Origin: JAUVZF01 sp964449275 | Lineage (GTDB): Bacteria > Planctomycetota > Phycisphaerae > FEN-1346 | Reading direction: 5' to 3' | Assembly (NCBI GenBank): GCA_964449275.1 | Contig: CAYVAM010000097.1 | Span: 1 to 14,628, forward strand | DNA length: 14,628 nt | Shown here: one piece after another, positions 1 through 7,322 of the stretch | Position numbering within the stretch: the first letter of the stretch is position 1 | How the letters are laid out: each line of letters opens with the position of its first letter | Made by a program: the position numbers and the translations under genes | The notes under the pieces: model-generated | Database searches by the model: none | The model's input: the letters and a program-made list of their open reading frames with translations, nothing else | Told to the model about the DNA's origin: nothing

Positions 1-183
1 AATAGCGCCCCCGGCCGCTCCCGCGGCCGGCTCGGTACGGTGGCCTCGTCGCGCGTCGGAACGTGCCACGGCCGAACAATGCCCCCGGCCGCTCCCGCGG
101 CCGGCTCGGTACGGTGGCCTCGTCACGCGATGGAACGTGCCACGGCCGAATAGCGCCCCCGGCCGCTCCCGCGGCCGGCTCGG
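1..183. repeat. 74-bp tandem repeat, about 2.5 copies, each with a perfect hairpin
   Basis: Units begin at 1, 75 and 149, giving an exact 74-base period. The third unit matches the first over 35 bases (149-183) and then diverges, 30 bases short of the stop codon of the minus-strand gene at 214. Each unit carries a perfect inverted repeat with 8-bp arms (CCGGCCGC and GCGGCCGG) around a TCCC loop, at 11-30, 85-104 and 159-178. Copies 1 and 2 differ at only a few bases, in AATAGCG versus AACAATG and in the CGTCGCGCG segment. The array probably continues beyond the left edge. A transcript leaving the isomerase-like gene would fold into serial hairpins, so a role in termination or 3'-end protection is possible, but there is no T-tract. 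Confidence 0.9.
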
Positions 184-213
184 AGGGTTACGCGCGCAAG
201 AGCCGAGCGCCGT

Positions 214-1176
214 TTACGCCCACCACATCTCGCCGGTCTTCTCGGTCAGGATGATGTTCTTGAGGAACTGGACGGCCTTCTGGAAGCCCTCGTTGACGCT
301 CATCAGGCTGTCCTCGTGCTCGATCGAGAGGACGCCGTCGTACCCGACGGTCCGCAGCATCGAGACGAAGTCTCGCCAGAACCCTTCGCCGTGGCCGTAG
401 CCGACGGTGCGGAAGATCCACGAGCGGTGCAGTTCGTCGCCATAATGCTTGGTGTCGAGGACGCCGGTGAAGGCGGTGTTTTCGGGATCGATGCGGCAGT
501 CCTTGGCGTGGACGTGGAAGATGGCATTGCCGAGCGCCTTGACCGAGACGATCGGGTCCATCCCCTGCCAGAACAGGTGCGAGGGGTCGAAGTTGGCCCC
601 GATGGTCGGCCCGCATTCCTCGCGGATGGCCAGCATCGTCTGCGTGTTGAAGACGCAGAAGCCCGGGTGCATCTCGAAGCCGATCCGCACGCCGTGATTC
701 TTGGCGAAGGTGGCCTCCTTCCGCCAGTAGGGCACCAGTTTGGCTTCCCACTGCCAGTTGACGGCCTCCTCGAAGTCGGGCGGCCAGGGGCAGGTGATCC
801 AGTTGGGCACCTTGTCCTTCGGTCCGCCGCCCGGGCACCCCGAGAAGTTGACGACCGTCTTGACGCCGAGCCGCTCGGCCAGCCGGACCGTCTTGCGGTG
901 CGACTCGTGGTCGCGCTTCGCGTGGGCGGGGTCCGGATGGATCGGGTTGCCGTGGCACGACAGGGCGCTGATGACGAGTCCGCGATCGGCGATTCTTTTC
1001 TTGAACTCCTTGGCCTTTGCCTTCGAGGCGAGCAGTTCATCGACCGGCACGTGGGCGTCGCCGGGATACGCGCCGCAGCCGAGTTCGACCGCCTCCAGAC
1101 CGCTGTCGCAGATGTAATCGAGCGCGTCGTCCAGCGACTGCTGGCTGAAAAGCACCGCAAAGACTCCAAGTTTCAT
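214..1176 (-). CDS. Sugar phosphate isomerase/epimerase family protein (xylose-isomerase-like TIM barrel)
   Basis: This 320-residue protein has the normal length for the AP-endonuclease-2/xylose-isomerase-like TIM-barrel family. It opens with MKLGVFAVLF and the first-strand pattern 'AVELGCG' (residues 29-35). Likely metal-binding residues sit at the expected strand ends: Glu168 in GFEMHPGF, Asp197 and His200 in FDPSH, His221/His223 in HVHAKDC, and Glu286 in IEHEDS. No signal peptide is seen, so it is probably cytoplasmic. The ATG start is supported by an AGGAG about seven bases upstream. It follows the glycosidase gene on the same strand after a 132-base gap with no evident terminator, so the two probably form an operon acting on a released sugar or sugar acid. 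Members of this family isomerise, epimerise or dehydrate many sugars, and the substrate cannot be read from the sequence. Confidence 0.88.
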   Translation of the reverse strand: MKLGVFAVLFSQQSLDDALDYICDSGLEAVELGCGAYPGDAHVPVDELLASKAKAKEFKKRIADRGLVISALSCHGNPIHPDPAHAKRDHESHRKTVRLAERLGVKTVVNFSGCPGGGPKDKVPNWITCPWPPDFEEAVNWQWEAKLVPYWRKEATFAKNHGVRIGFEMHPGFCVFNTQTMLAIREECGPTIGANFDPSHLFWQGMDPIVSVKALGNAIFHVHAKDCRIDPENTAFTGVLDTKHYGDELHRSWIFRTVGYGHGEGFWRDFVSMLRTVGYDGVLSIEHEDSLMSVNEGFQKAVQFLKNIILTEKTGEMWWA

Positions 1177-1308
1177 CGCGCGTCTCCTTCCTGATCAGAG
1201 TTCCGTTTCGTTCGCAGGACCCCTTGCCGAGACAACGTCGCCCCGGACCGAGTCAGGGCGTGCCATGCTACTGCCCAGGTGCGGTGCTGCAAGGAAATAA
1301 CCTGCCGC

Positions 1309-4221
1309 CTACGCTTCTGCCGGCTTCCCACCGGCGATCTCGATCTCGTCGTCGGGGTCCAGATGGCGGAGGTCCAGCCGGTAGGACAACCCGTCGGGCA
1401 GCACCGCGCGGACCCTTCGGCGTCCGCGCGCCGGCTCAACCCCAATCTCGACCGGGCCTTTAGGCGTCCAGACGCGGCCGCTGATGCGCGTCAGGTCGCC
1501 CGGCATCGGCGCCAGGTGCAGCGGATCGAAGCCCGGCCCGCCCGGCCGGACGCCGAGAATCCACTTCGCGACGAGCGCCGCCGGCGCCACGCCGCAACCG
1601 TGGCAGAGGACCCACGGCGGATGGCCGTTGTACGGCCCGTCCGCAGGGCCGCGCCGCCCCGGCGCCGCTCGCCGGCCGTCCGGCAACGGGAACACCTCCG
1701 GCACGGTCGAAAGGCCCGCCCCGGCCATCGCGCCCCAGTACGAACGGACCATCGCCAAGGCCCGCTCGGCGTGGCCCCGCTCCAGCAACGCTTCCAGGGC
1801 GAAATACTTCACGTAGGGATTCTCGCAGTGCCCCCAGTCGGCCGATTCGACGCGTCCGCTCTTCCAGAGGTTCGCCAGGATCCGGTCGGCCTGATGTGGG
1901 GTCGCCAAGCCTCCGTAAAGGGCGTAGTAGTTGGTGGCCGGTGTGTGCATGTCCGAGATGTTGTCGTACAGGCGCCCGTCAACGAACAGGCCGCGCGACC
2001 TGTCCCACAGCCGCTTGCGCGCGGTCTTGGCAACGGCGTCGGCCTCGGCCCGTCGGTGTGCGGCGGCCTGGTCGTCGCCCAGGAACTCGGCCACCTCGGC
2101 GGCGCTGCGCAGGGCCCGGCGCCACAGCGCCTGCCAGGCCGTTACCTCGCCGTGCTTGTCCATGGGCGAATGGTCCAGGAACAGCCACCAGGGCGGCCGT
2201 CCGGGTTTGTTCTCGAGCAGCCCGGACGGCCCGCGATGGGCTGCCATCCACTCGAGGCATTTCTCGGCCGCCGGATACAGGCGTTTCGCCAGCGCCTGGT
2301 CGCCCGTCCAGGCGACGTGGTCCGCCAGCCAGATGATCCATAGCAGGTTCCAGTCGGGCACCGTATAGACTGTGCCGGCCGGGACAACGGACCGAAAGAA
2401 CCCGTCGTCGCGCTGGTCGTCGGCAAAGGCTCGCAGCGCGACCTCGCCCAGGTCGGTCCGGCCGCAGAGGGTCCGCTCGGCCTGGTCCAGCAGATACGCC
2501 GCCGGGATGCTCTGTTCGGCGTCGCGGGCAGGGCTGCCCTCGAAGGTCCGCTGGATGCAGCGGTGGACGGTCCGCTCGACCACGATCATGGCATCGGCGA
2601 GTCTGCGGTCGGTGGTGTGGATAGATGCCGGCGGGTCGATCCCACGACCCGTCGCATGGAGGCCAATCCGGTGGACCCTCAGGACGCCGCCGCCCGTGCG
2701 TGCGACGAGTTCCAGGTACCGCAGCGCCCGCCGGTTGACGAAGCGCACCGCCTGACGCCCGCCGCGCAGAATCAGCCGGTCCACGTGCCGCATGCCACTG
2801 CGAACGGGCTCGATGCTGCCGTCGGCCCCGAGCCCCTCGCCCCAGGCGACGTCGAGGATGGCGCCGGGTGCGCCGTCCACGTCGAGTTCGACGTGACCGA
2901 CAACCTCGTCGCTGAAGTCGTACGTGACGGTCTGGCGGTCGCGCAGCCTGAGCGGCCCGTTTCCCCTGCCGCCGGTTGCCAGTGATGTGGCGCCAAGCGG
3001 TGGCCGGCGGGTCGCGGTCCGCCTCTCCCACGCCAACTGGTACGCCGGGTCGGGGAACGTCCGCTCGTTCGGTGCGGGGACCTCGGGCAACGATCCCCTG
3101 CCACAGGGACACAGTTGGTCGATGACGATCTGCCAGCCGACACAGTCGGCGGATTTCAGATCGGGCGAGAACTCCAGCGGAAGCATCCTGCCGGTCCGCA
3201 CGTCCTCGAAGCGTACGGCAAACCCCCACGAGGCGCCCGGATCGTGGATGACGACGCCGATGGAGTTCCACCCGGCGCCCAGCGTCACGTCAGCCGACTC
3301 GATCCGGAGCCCCTGGCCGCGATGAATCCCCGTGTAGTGGTCGTGCTCCTCAGATTCAAGCCAATGGACGAACCGCTCGCTGTAGCCCTGGCGGATGACC
3401 CGGCGGTTGTTGAAGTAGACGGCGGCGGCTTCGTCGCAATCGAAGACGAGTCGGGCCTTCTGCCGCCGGTGCGAACGCACGAACGTGCCGGCGTAAAACT
3501 CGCCGTGCGCGGGGTTCGGTACGGCGAACTCGAACGGAATCGCCGTCATGCCCTCCTGCCACCTCGTCCAGCCCGACGAGGCCAGCCGCGCCGGTGCGAC
3601 GAACGTCTCGGTCAGGCGCGGCGTCGTTCGTTCGCGGAGTTTCTGCGGCGGCGCACCCTTCGGCCGTTCGTGACGGACCTCGTCGGCCTTGGCCCATCGC
3701 CTGTCGGAGAAGCGAACCTCGGTCCAGCCCTGGGGCTCGCGGCGGGTGTCGCGAACCTCCGCAAACCCGGTCGTCCAGTAGATGCGGGGGGCGCGGCGGC
3801 TGAAGTCGTCCGCCGCCGAGACACGCCAGTGCCGGTCGGTCGAGATCCGCTCCGTCTCGCCGCCGGCGCCGGTGACGTCCAACTGGAGCCACAACCCGGC
3901 GGGAAGGCGCGGCAAGCGCGGCAGGCCGACGTGGTAGTTGTGGGCCAGGACCGCAATGACGTTGGACCCACGCTTAAGCGGCAGGTCGTCGGTCGTGTAT
4001 ACGTCGAGCAGCGGCGCCCGGGCCGACGACGGCGTCGGACCACAGCCGACGTACCGGCCGTTGACGTACAGCACGTACTCGCTGAAGGCGGTTACGCGCA
4101 GCCGCGCATCGGCCGGCTCGCCGCGGAGGGTGAACCTCCGCCGGGCGCGGAGGTAGAAGTCCTCGCTGTGACACTCGGGCGCGATCCAGATCCACTTCGC
4201 CTTGTCGGTTCGTTTCGCCAT
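1309..4221 (-). CDS. GH78-like (alpha-L-rhamnosidase-like) six-hairpin glycosidase
   Basis: The protein has about 970 residues from the ATG at 4221. A GTG 20 codons further upstream (4281) is possible, but family-like sequence begins at 'AKWIWIAPECHSEDFYLRARRRF', typical of the N-terminal sandwich domain of bacterial rhamnosidases. Numbering from that GTG, beta-sandwich modules occupy about 25-545 and an alpha-helical (alpha/alpha)6 barrel about 550-910. A C-terminal beta domain (LHLAPMPGDLTRISGRVWTPKG) occupies about 920-975. The usual DCPxR(D/E)E...GW.GD catalytic motif is only partly kept as EGSPARDAEQ (581-590). A glutamate in LSTVPEVFP (862) could be the base. Substrate and even activity are therefore uncertain. 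No clear signal peptide is visible, so the enzyme may be cytoplasmic and act on imported glycosides. It leads the minus-strand pair with the isomerase-like gene. Unsaturated-uronidase or other six-hairpin families are alternatives. Confidence 0.78.
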   Translation of the reverse strand: MAKRTDKAKWIWIAPECHSEDFYLRARRRFTLRGEPADARLRVTAFSEYVLYVNGRYVGCGPTPSSARAPLLDVYTTDDLPLKRGSNVIAVLAHNYHVGLPRLPRLPAGLWLQLDVTGAGGETERISTDRHWRVSAADDFSRRAPRIYWTTGFAEVRDTRREPQGWTEVRFSDRRWAKADEVRHERPKGAPPQKLRERTTPRLTETFVAPARLASSGWTRWQEGMTAIPFEFAVPNPAHGEFYAGTFVRSHRRQKARLVFDCDEAAAVYFNNRRVIRQGYSERFVHWLESEEHDHYTGIHRGQGLRIESADVTLGAGWNSIGVVIHDPGASWGFAVRFEDVRTGRMLPLEFSPDLKSADCVGWQIVIDQLCPCGRGSLPEVPAPNERTFPDPAYQLAWERRTATRRPPLGATSLATGGRGNGPLRLRDRQTVTYDFSDEVVGHVELDVDGAPGAILDVAWGEGLGADGSIEPVRSGMRHVDRLILRGGRQAVRFVNRRALRYLELVARTGGGVLRVHRIGLHATGRGIDPPASIHTTDRRLADAMIVVERTVHRCIQRTFEGSPARDAEQSIPAAYLLDQAERTLCGRTDLGEVALRAFADDQRDDGFFRSVVPAGTVYTVPDWNLLWIIWLADHVAWTGDQALAKRLYPAAEKCLEWMAAHRGPSGLLENKPGRPPWWLFLDHSPMDKHGEVTAWQALWRRALRSAAEVAEFLGDDQAAAHRRAEADAVAKTARKRLWDRSRGLFVDGRLYDNISDMHTPATNYYALYGGLATPHQADRILANLWKSGRVESADWGHCENPYVKYFALEALLERGHAERALAMVRSYWGAMAGAGLSTVPEVFPLPDGRRAAPGRRGPADGPYNGHPPWVLCHGCGVAPAALVAKWILGVRPGGPGFDPLHLAPMPGDLTRISGRVWTPKGPVEIGVEPARGRRRVRAVLPDGLSYRLDLRHLDPDDEIEIAGGKPAEA

Positions 4222-4298
4222 GGCTCTGATGGGTGTCCGAGGCCCAACGGTGCCGTCGGCCGGTGCCAAGCGACCCCTCACCGGCAGCGCAGCGCGGT

Positions 4299-4327
4299 AG
4301 TGTAGGAACCGACGGAGTGAAACTCAA
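4299..4327 (-). promoter_or_regulatory. Possible sigma70-type promoter for the glycosidase operon
   Basis: On the minus strand, TTGAGT (4327-4322) and TACACT (4304-4299) are separated by 17 bases. Each matches four of six consensus bases. Transcription would begin near 4292, giving a leader of about 70 bases to the ATG at 4221 but only about 11 bases to the GTG at 4281. This mildly favours the downstream start. In GC-rich DNA such matches can be chance. The rest of the divergent region 4222-4441 shows no other structure. Confidence 0.3.
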
Positions 4328-4441
4328 GCGAATTGGCGCGGCCACCCTCACGCCACGTTCAGGACCCCCTACGAAAACAGTAGCGTCGGCCGCCACGCTG
4401 CGATACGATACCGTTGCGATGCCGCCGGGAGCCAGCGACGC

Positions 4442-5506
4442 ATGGCAAAGGGCCTGACCTACAAAGCGGCCGGCGTGGACATCGAGGCCGGTGACCGGCT
4501 CGTGGACCGCATCCGGTCGGCCGTCAGGCGGACCCACGGGCCGCGCGTCCTCGGCCAGTACGGCCACTTTGCCGGCGTCTTCAGCCTGGACTACAACCAG
4601 CGACTGTTCCGGCAGAACTACAAGCACCCGGTCCTGGTCGCGGGCACCGACGGTGTCGGCACGAAGTTGCGGGTGGCCATCGACGCGCACTCGTACCGGA
4701 CGATCGGCCAGGACTGCGTCGCCATGTGCGTCAACGACGTCCTGGTCCTGGGCGCCGAGCCGCTCTTTTTTCTCGACTATCTCGGCGTGGGTCGGCTCGA
4801 CGCCGATATTCTGGCCGAGGTGGTGACCGGCGTGGCCGAGGCGTGCGGAAAGTGCGACTGTGCGCTCTTGGGCGGCGAGACGGCGGAACTGCCCGGCTTC
4901 TACGCCCCGGGCGATTTCGACCTGGCAGGATTCGCGGTCGGCATTGTCGAGAAGCGACGCATCATCGACGGCCGGCGCATCGAGGAAGGCGATACGGTCC
5001 TCGGCCTCGCTTCGAGCGGCCTTCACTCGAACGGTTACAGTTTGGCGCGGAAGATCGTCTTCGAGGCGGCCGGGCTTAAGGTCGGCGACGAGATGCCCGG
5101 CCTGGGCCGGACCGTGGCCGACGAACTGCTCACTCCCACGCGCCTCTACTCGCCCGCCGTCCAGAAGGTGCTCCGCTACTACAGCATCAAGAAGGTGGTC
5201 CACGGCATGGCCCACATCACGGGCGGCGGGGTGGCGGCCAACGTGGCCCGGGTCATCCCGCCCGGCCTGCGGGCACGCATCAAGAAAGGCGCGTGGCCGG
5301 CGCCCGAGATCTTCACCTGGCTTCAGAAGGCGGGCGGCGTCTCGACGGAAGAGATGTGGCGCGTCTTCAACATGGGCATCGGCTTGGTGATGATCGCGAG
5401 CCCCTACTACGCCGACCATATCGCCGGGATCCTCGAAAAGGCCGGCGAGACGGTCTACCGAATCGGCCGCATCGCGCGCGGAAACGGCGACGCGATACTG
5501 GCGTAG
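4442..5506 (+). CDS. purM: Phosphoribosylformylglycinamidine cyclo-ligase (AIR synthetase)
   Basis: PurM makes aminoimidazole ribonucleotide from FGAM with ATP, the fifth step of purine synthesis, as a cytoplasmic dimer. The 354 residues match the family length, and its signature blocks appear in order: YKAAGVDI (7-14), GTDGVGTK (68-75), CVNDV (96-100), LGGETAELPGFY (143-154), GLASSGLHSNGYSL (188-201), LTPTRLY (230-236), HITGGG (258-263) and FNMGIG (309-314). The start ATG has a modest GGGAG ten bases upstream and gives the usual 'K.LTYKAAGVDIEAG' N-terminus. It is divergent from the glycosidase and lies 334 bases before cooC on the same strand. It is a housekeeping gene with no clear link to either neighbour. 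Confidence 0.97.
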   Translation: MAKGLTYKAAGVDIEAGDRLVDRIRSAVRRTHGPRVLGQYGHFAGVFSLDYNQRLFRQNYKHPVLVAGTDGVGTKLRVAIDAHSYRTIGQDCVAMCVNDVLVLGAEPLFFLDYLGVGRLDADILAEVVTGVAEACGKCDCALLGGETAELPGFYAPGDFDLAGFAVGIVEKRRIIDGRRIEEGDTVLGLASSGLHSNGYSLARKIVFEAAGLKVGDEMPGLGRTVADELLTPTRLYSPAVQKVLRYYSIKKVVHGMAHITGGGVAANVARVIPPGLRARIKKGAWPAPEIFTWLQKAGGVSTEEMWRVFNMGIGLVMIASPYYADHIAGILEKAGETVYRIGRIARGNGDAILA

Positions 5507-5554
5507 GCCGTTCTGAGCCACTTGGCTTTGGCGCGCGATCGCGATCACGTCGTA

Positions 5555-5583
5555 TCACACCGAAGAACTCCCGGCGGGTGTGA
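5555..5583 (+). terminator. Weak hairpin downstream of purM, possible terminator
   Basis: TCACACC (5555-5561) pairs with GGTGTGA (5577-5583) around a 15-base loop and is followed by CTCTCTT. The pyrimidine tail is not a proper T-tract and the loop is large, so intrinsic termination would be weak. The arms resemble half-sites of the CRP/FNR family, but in the wrong relative orientation. Confidence 0.22.
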
Positions 5584-5616
5584 CTCTCTTCGCCGCCGCA
5601 CTATTTCAGTTTCGTC

Positions 5617-5645
5617 TTGAATTGCGTGGGGCTGTTGCCTATCCT
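5617..5645 (+). promoter_or_regulatory. Possible sigma70-type promoter for the cooC-cooS operon
   Basis: TTGAAT (5617-5622) and TATCCT (5640-5645) are spaced by exactly 17 bases, each with four of six consensus bases. This lies in a locally AT-richer patch. Transcription would start near 5652, leaving an untranslated leader of about 190 bases that includes the inverted repeat at 5706-5737 and the G tract at 5757-5767. Identification is by eye only. Confidence 0.33.
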
Positions 5646-5705
5646 TACGGCGGTTGAGGCCGGTGCCCTGTTTCGGGCTTCTGTTCTCGGAGTATCGCAG
5701 CATCT

Positions 5706-5737
5706 CCGCTGACGGATGACGTTGCCCGGGTCAGCGG
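5706..5737. promoter_or_regulatory. Inverted repeat CCGCTGAC-N16-GTCAGCGG upstream of cooC
   Basis: The arms at 5706-5713 and 5730-5737 are perfectly complementary over 8 bp and flank a 16-base spacer. It could be a dimeric regulator's operator or a hairpin in the 5' leader of the CO operon. It does not match the TGTGA-N6-TCACA-type site expected for CRP-family CO sensors such as CooA. Confidence 0.4.
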
Positions 5738-5756
5738 GTGTAGGATTGTATTGTGC

Positions 5757-5767
5757 GGGGGGGGGGG
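5757..5767 (+). repeat. Homopolymer run of 11 G
   Basis: Eleven consecutive G residues lie 73 bases upstream of the cooC start. Such a tract is prone to slippage in replication and to sequencing error. It lies in the presumed leader of the operon and outside any coding frame. Confidence 0.95.
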
Positions 5768-5840
5768 CTTCTCGTACGCCAACGCCTGAGACCGTAGGCA
5801 TGGCGCGGCGACGCACAGGGGCCGGGGGTTGCAAGAGCCG

Positions 5841-6635
5841 ATGAAGATCGCGATCAGCGGAAAAGGCGGCGTTGGCAAGACGACGGTCACCGCGATTTGG
5901 GGCCGCGCGCTGGCCGACGAGGGACGCGACGTCTTTCTCGTTGACGCCGACCCGGACGCCAACCTTGCGGCCGCGCTCGGCGTGGCTCCAGGCGACCTGC
6001 CGGCCCCGCTCGTGTCGCTCAAGGACCTCATCCGGGAGCGCACCGGCGCCGACCCCGACCGGGTGGGTCAGTACTTCCAGTTGAACCCGCACGTGGCGGA
6101 CCTGCCCGACGCCTACTCGCTGACGGTCGATCGTCTCAAACTGCTGGTGCTGGGCGGAATCCGTGGCGGCGGCAAAGGGTGCGCGTGCCCGCAGGGCGCG
6201 TTTCTGAAGGCGATGATGCGGCACCTGATGCTCCAGCGCCGGGAGGTCCTGCTTGTAGATATGGACGCAGGCCTGGAGTTCCTCGGCCGGGCGTCGGTGA
6301 TGGGCATTGACGCCTTGGTGGTCGTCGTCGAACCGGGGAAGCGGAGCCTCGAGACCGCCGACGCGGTCGCGCGGATGGGCCGCGAGATCGGCATCAAGCA
6401 ATTCGCTGCCGTCCTCAACAAGGTAACCGACCCGGCGCAGGTCGAGACGGTCCGGGCCGGCCTGCCCGACGGGATGGAACTTCTGGGCCACGTACTCTAT
6501 AGCGCTGCCCTTCAGCAGGCGGACCTGGATGGCCGGTCGATCCTGGGCGTGGACGCGGCGGCCGAGACGGCCCTTGCCGAGGCCAAACGGAAACTTGAAT
6601 CGCTCCTCGCTGCCTCTGCGGCGGCGAAGACATAA
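5841..6635 (+). CDS. cooC: CooC-type nickel-insertion ATPase for carbon monoxide dehydrogenase
   Basis: CooC is a MinD/ParA-family P-loop ATPase that delivers nickel to the C-cluster of CODH. The chosen ATG gives the classic N-terminus MKIAISGKGGVGKTT, with the deviant Walker A at residues 7-15 including the signature Lys8. A TTG four codons upstream (5829) is possible but less likely. Further marks are VDADPDANL (34-42), the CxC motif Cys114/Cys116 in GKGCACPQGAF, known to bind nickel or zinc in CooC1, DMDAGLEFLGR (140-150, family form DMEAGIEHLGR) and LNKV (192-195). The 264-residue length is typical. It is first in the operon, 40 bases before the CooF-like gene, and more than 5.9 kb from its client cooS. 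AcsF of the acetyl-CoA synthase system is a close paralogue and a possible alternative name. Confidence 0.93.
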   Translation: MKIAISGKGGVGKTTVTAIWGRALADEGRDVFLVDADPDANLAAALGVAPGDLPAPLVSLKDLIRERTGADPDRVGQYFQLNPHVADLPDAYSLTVDRLKLLVLGGIRGGGKGCACPQGAFLKAMMRHLMLQRREVLLVDMDAGLEFLGRASVMGIDALVVVVEPGKRSLETADAVARMGREIGIKQFAAVLNKVTDPAQVETVRAGLPDGMELLGHVLYSAALQQADLDGRSILGVDAAAETALAEAKRKLESLLAASAAAKT

Positions 6636-6675
6636 CGAACACCGGGCTGGAAAGGAACCCCGTCGGGGACAGACC

Positions 6676-7233
6676 ATGAGCAAGATCAGAGGAAAGAGCG
6701 CCGGCAAGGTTATTGTCTGCCGCATCGAGCGCTGTCTGGGATGCAGGTCGTGCGAGATGGCTTGCGCGCTTCAGCACTCAGAGTCGAAGAACCTTCGTGA
6801 GGCGGTCCTGGAGGATCCGCTCCCGCAGCGGCGGGTAACGGTCGAGGCGGCCGGCGGCTACGGCCTCCCCCTTCAGTGCCGCCACTGCGACGACGCACCG
6901 TGCGTGATGGTTTGCCCGACCGGGGCGATCCAGCGGTACGGCGAGTCCGGACCGGTCATCATCGACCGGGATCTATGCATCGGGTGCAAACTATGCATGG
7001 TGGTCTGTCCGTTCGGCGTGATCGGCCTGGCGCGCGACGGCAAGGGGGTGATCAAGTGCGACCAGTGCATCGCGCGGCAGGAGGCCGGCGAGGAACCCGC
7101 GTGCGTGTCCGCCTGCCCGACCAAGGCGCTCGTGTTCATGGACATCGAGCAGTATGCTCGGCAGAAGCGGCAGGCGACCGCCGAGCAGTTGGTGACCGCA
7201 CCGGACCAGGCCAACGAGGGCGATGACCGCTAA
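6676..7233 (+). CDS. cooF: CooF-like polyferredoxin with four [4Fe-4S] clusters
   Basis: This 185-residue protein of the CooF/HycB/DmsB ferredoxin family is likely to carry electrons away from CODH in the cytoplasm. It holds four cysteine groups: Cys20-23-26-30 (preceded by Cys15), Cys68-71-76-80, Cys101-104-107-111 and Cys128-131-143-147. The last has the long CxxC...CxxxC spacing typical of the family. The ATG is preceded by GGGGA six bases upstream. The reading frame stays open upstream into cooC, but the ferredoxin fold begins at KVIVCRIERC. An unusually good AGGAGGG follows the stop codon directly (7234-7240) with no start codon within reach. Assignment as the CODH partner rests on similarity and on cooC/cooS in the same operon. 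Related electron-transfer subunits of hydrogenases or formate dehydrogenases look alike. Confidence 0.85.
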   Translation: MSKIRGKSAGKVIVCRIERCLGCRSCEMACALQHSESKNLREAVLEDPLPQRRVTVEAAGGYGLPLQCRHCDDAPCVMVCPTGAIQRYGESGPVIIDRDLCIGCKLCMVVCPFGVIGLARDGKGVIKCDQCIARQEAGEEPACVSACPTKALVFMDIEQYARQKRQATAEQLVTAPDQANEGDDR

Positions 7234-7322
7234 AGGAGGGCAGGCGCACCGCCCCGGCGCCGCCGGTAAGCGTGTTCTGCCACAGGGCGAGAGGCGCGGC
7301 GCAGGTACAGGGAGAGCGGCCG

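Larger units (their letters stand above)
5507..5840. other. Intergenic region upstream of the CO operon
   Basis: This 334-base stretch contains no convincing coding frame. It does contain a weak hairpin near the purM end, a possible promoter, an 8-bp-arm inverted repeat and an 11-base G tract, each listed separately. It is the only long non-coding stretch before the nine-gene redox operon, so the control signals for cooC through cooS most likely lie here. Confidence 0.7.

Noticed and set aside
1..183. CRISPR array
   Set aside because: Units are directly tandem with near-identical sequence over the whole 74 bases, so there are no unique spacers, and no cas genes are present.
188..958. Minus-strand frame overlapping the isomerase-like gene, and a plus-strand frame at 316-1194
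   Set aside because: Both are Arg/Pro/Ala- or Asp/Val-rich shadows. The frame at 214-1176 alone shows TIM-barrel motifs and a good ribosome site.
1979..3271. 430-codon alternative frame within the glycosidase, suggesting a frameshift
   Set aside because: The main frame is continuous across the region and retains glycosidase features throughout. The alternative is Arg-rich low-complexity translation.
4404..4409. TACGAT as a -10 box for purM
   Set aside because: No acceptable -35 element lies 16-18 bases upstream, so the match cannot be told from chance.
3974..5548. Long open frame on the minus strand across purM and the start of the glycosidase gene
   Set aside because: It is antisense to purM, which has every family motif. 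The translation has no recognisable domains and is rich in Asp/Arg/Val as expected from a GC-rich opposite strand.
5555..5583. CRP/FNR/CooA-type operator
   Set aside because: The half-sites read TCACA...TGTGA, the reverse of the TGTGA-N6-TCACA arrangement, and the spacing is far too long.
5829..5840. TTG start for CooC, four codons upstream
   Set aside because: The ATG at 5841 gives the standard MKIAISGKGGVGKTT N-terminus. The added residues MQEP have no counterpart in the family.
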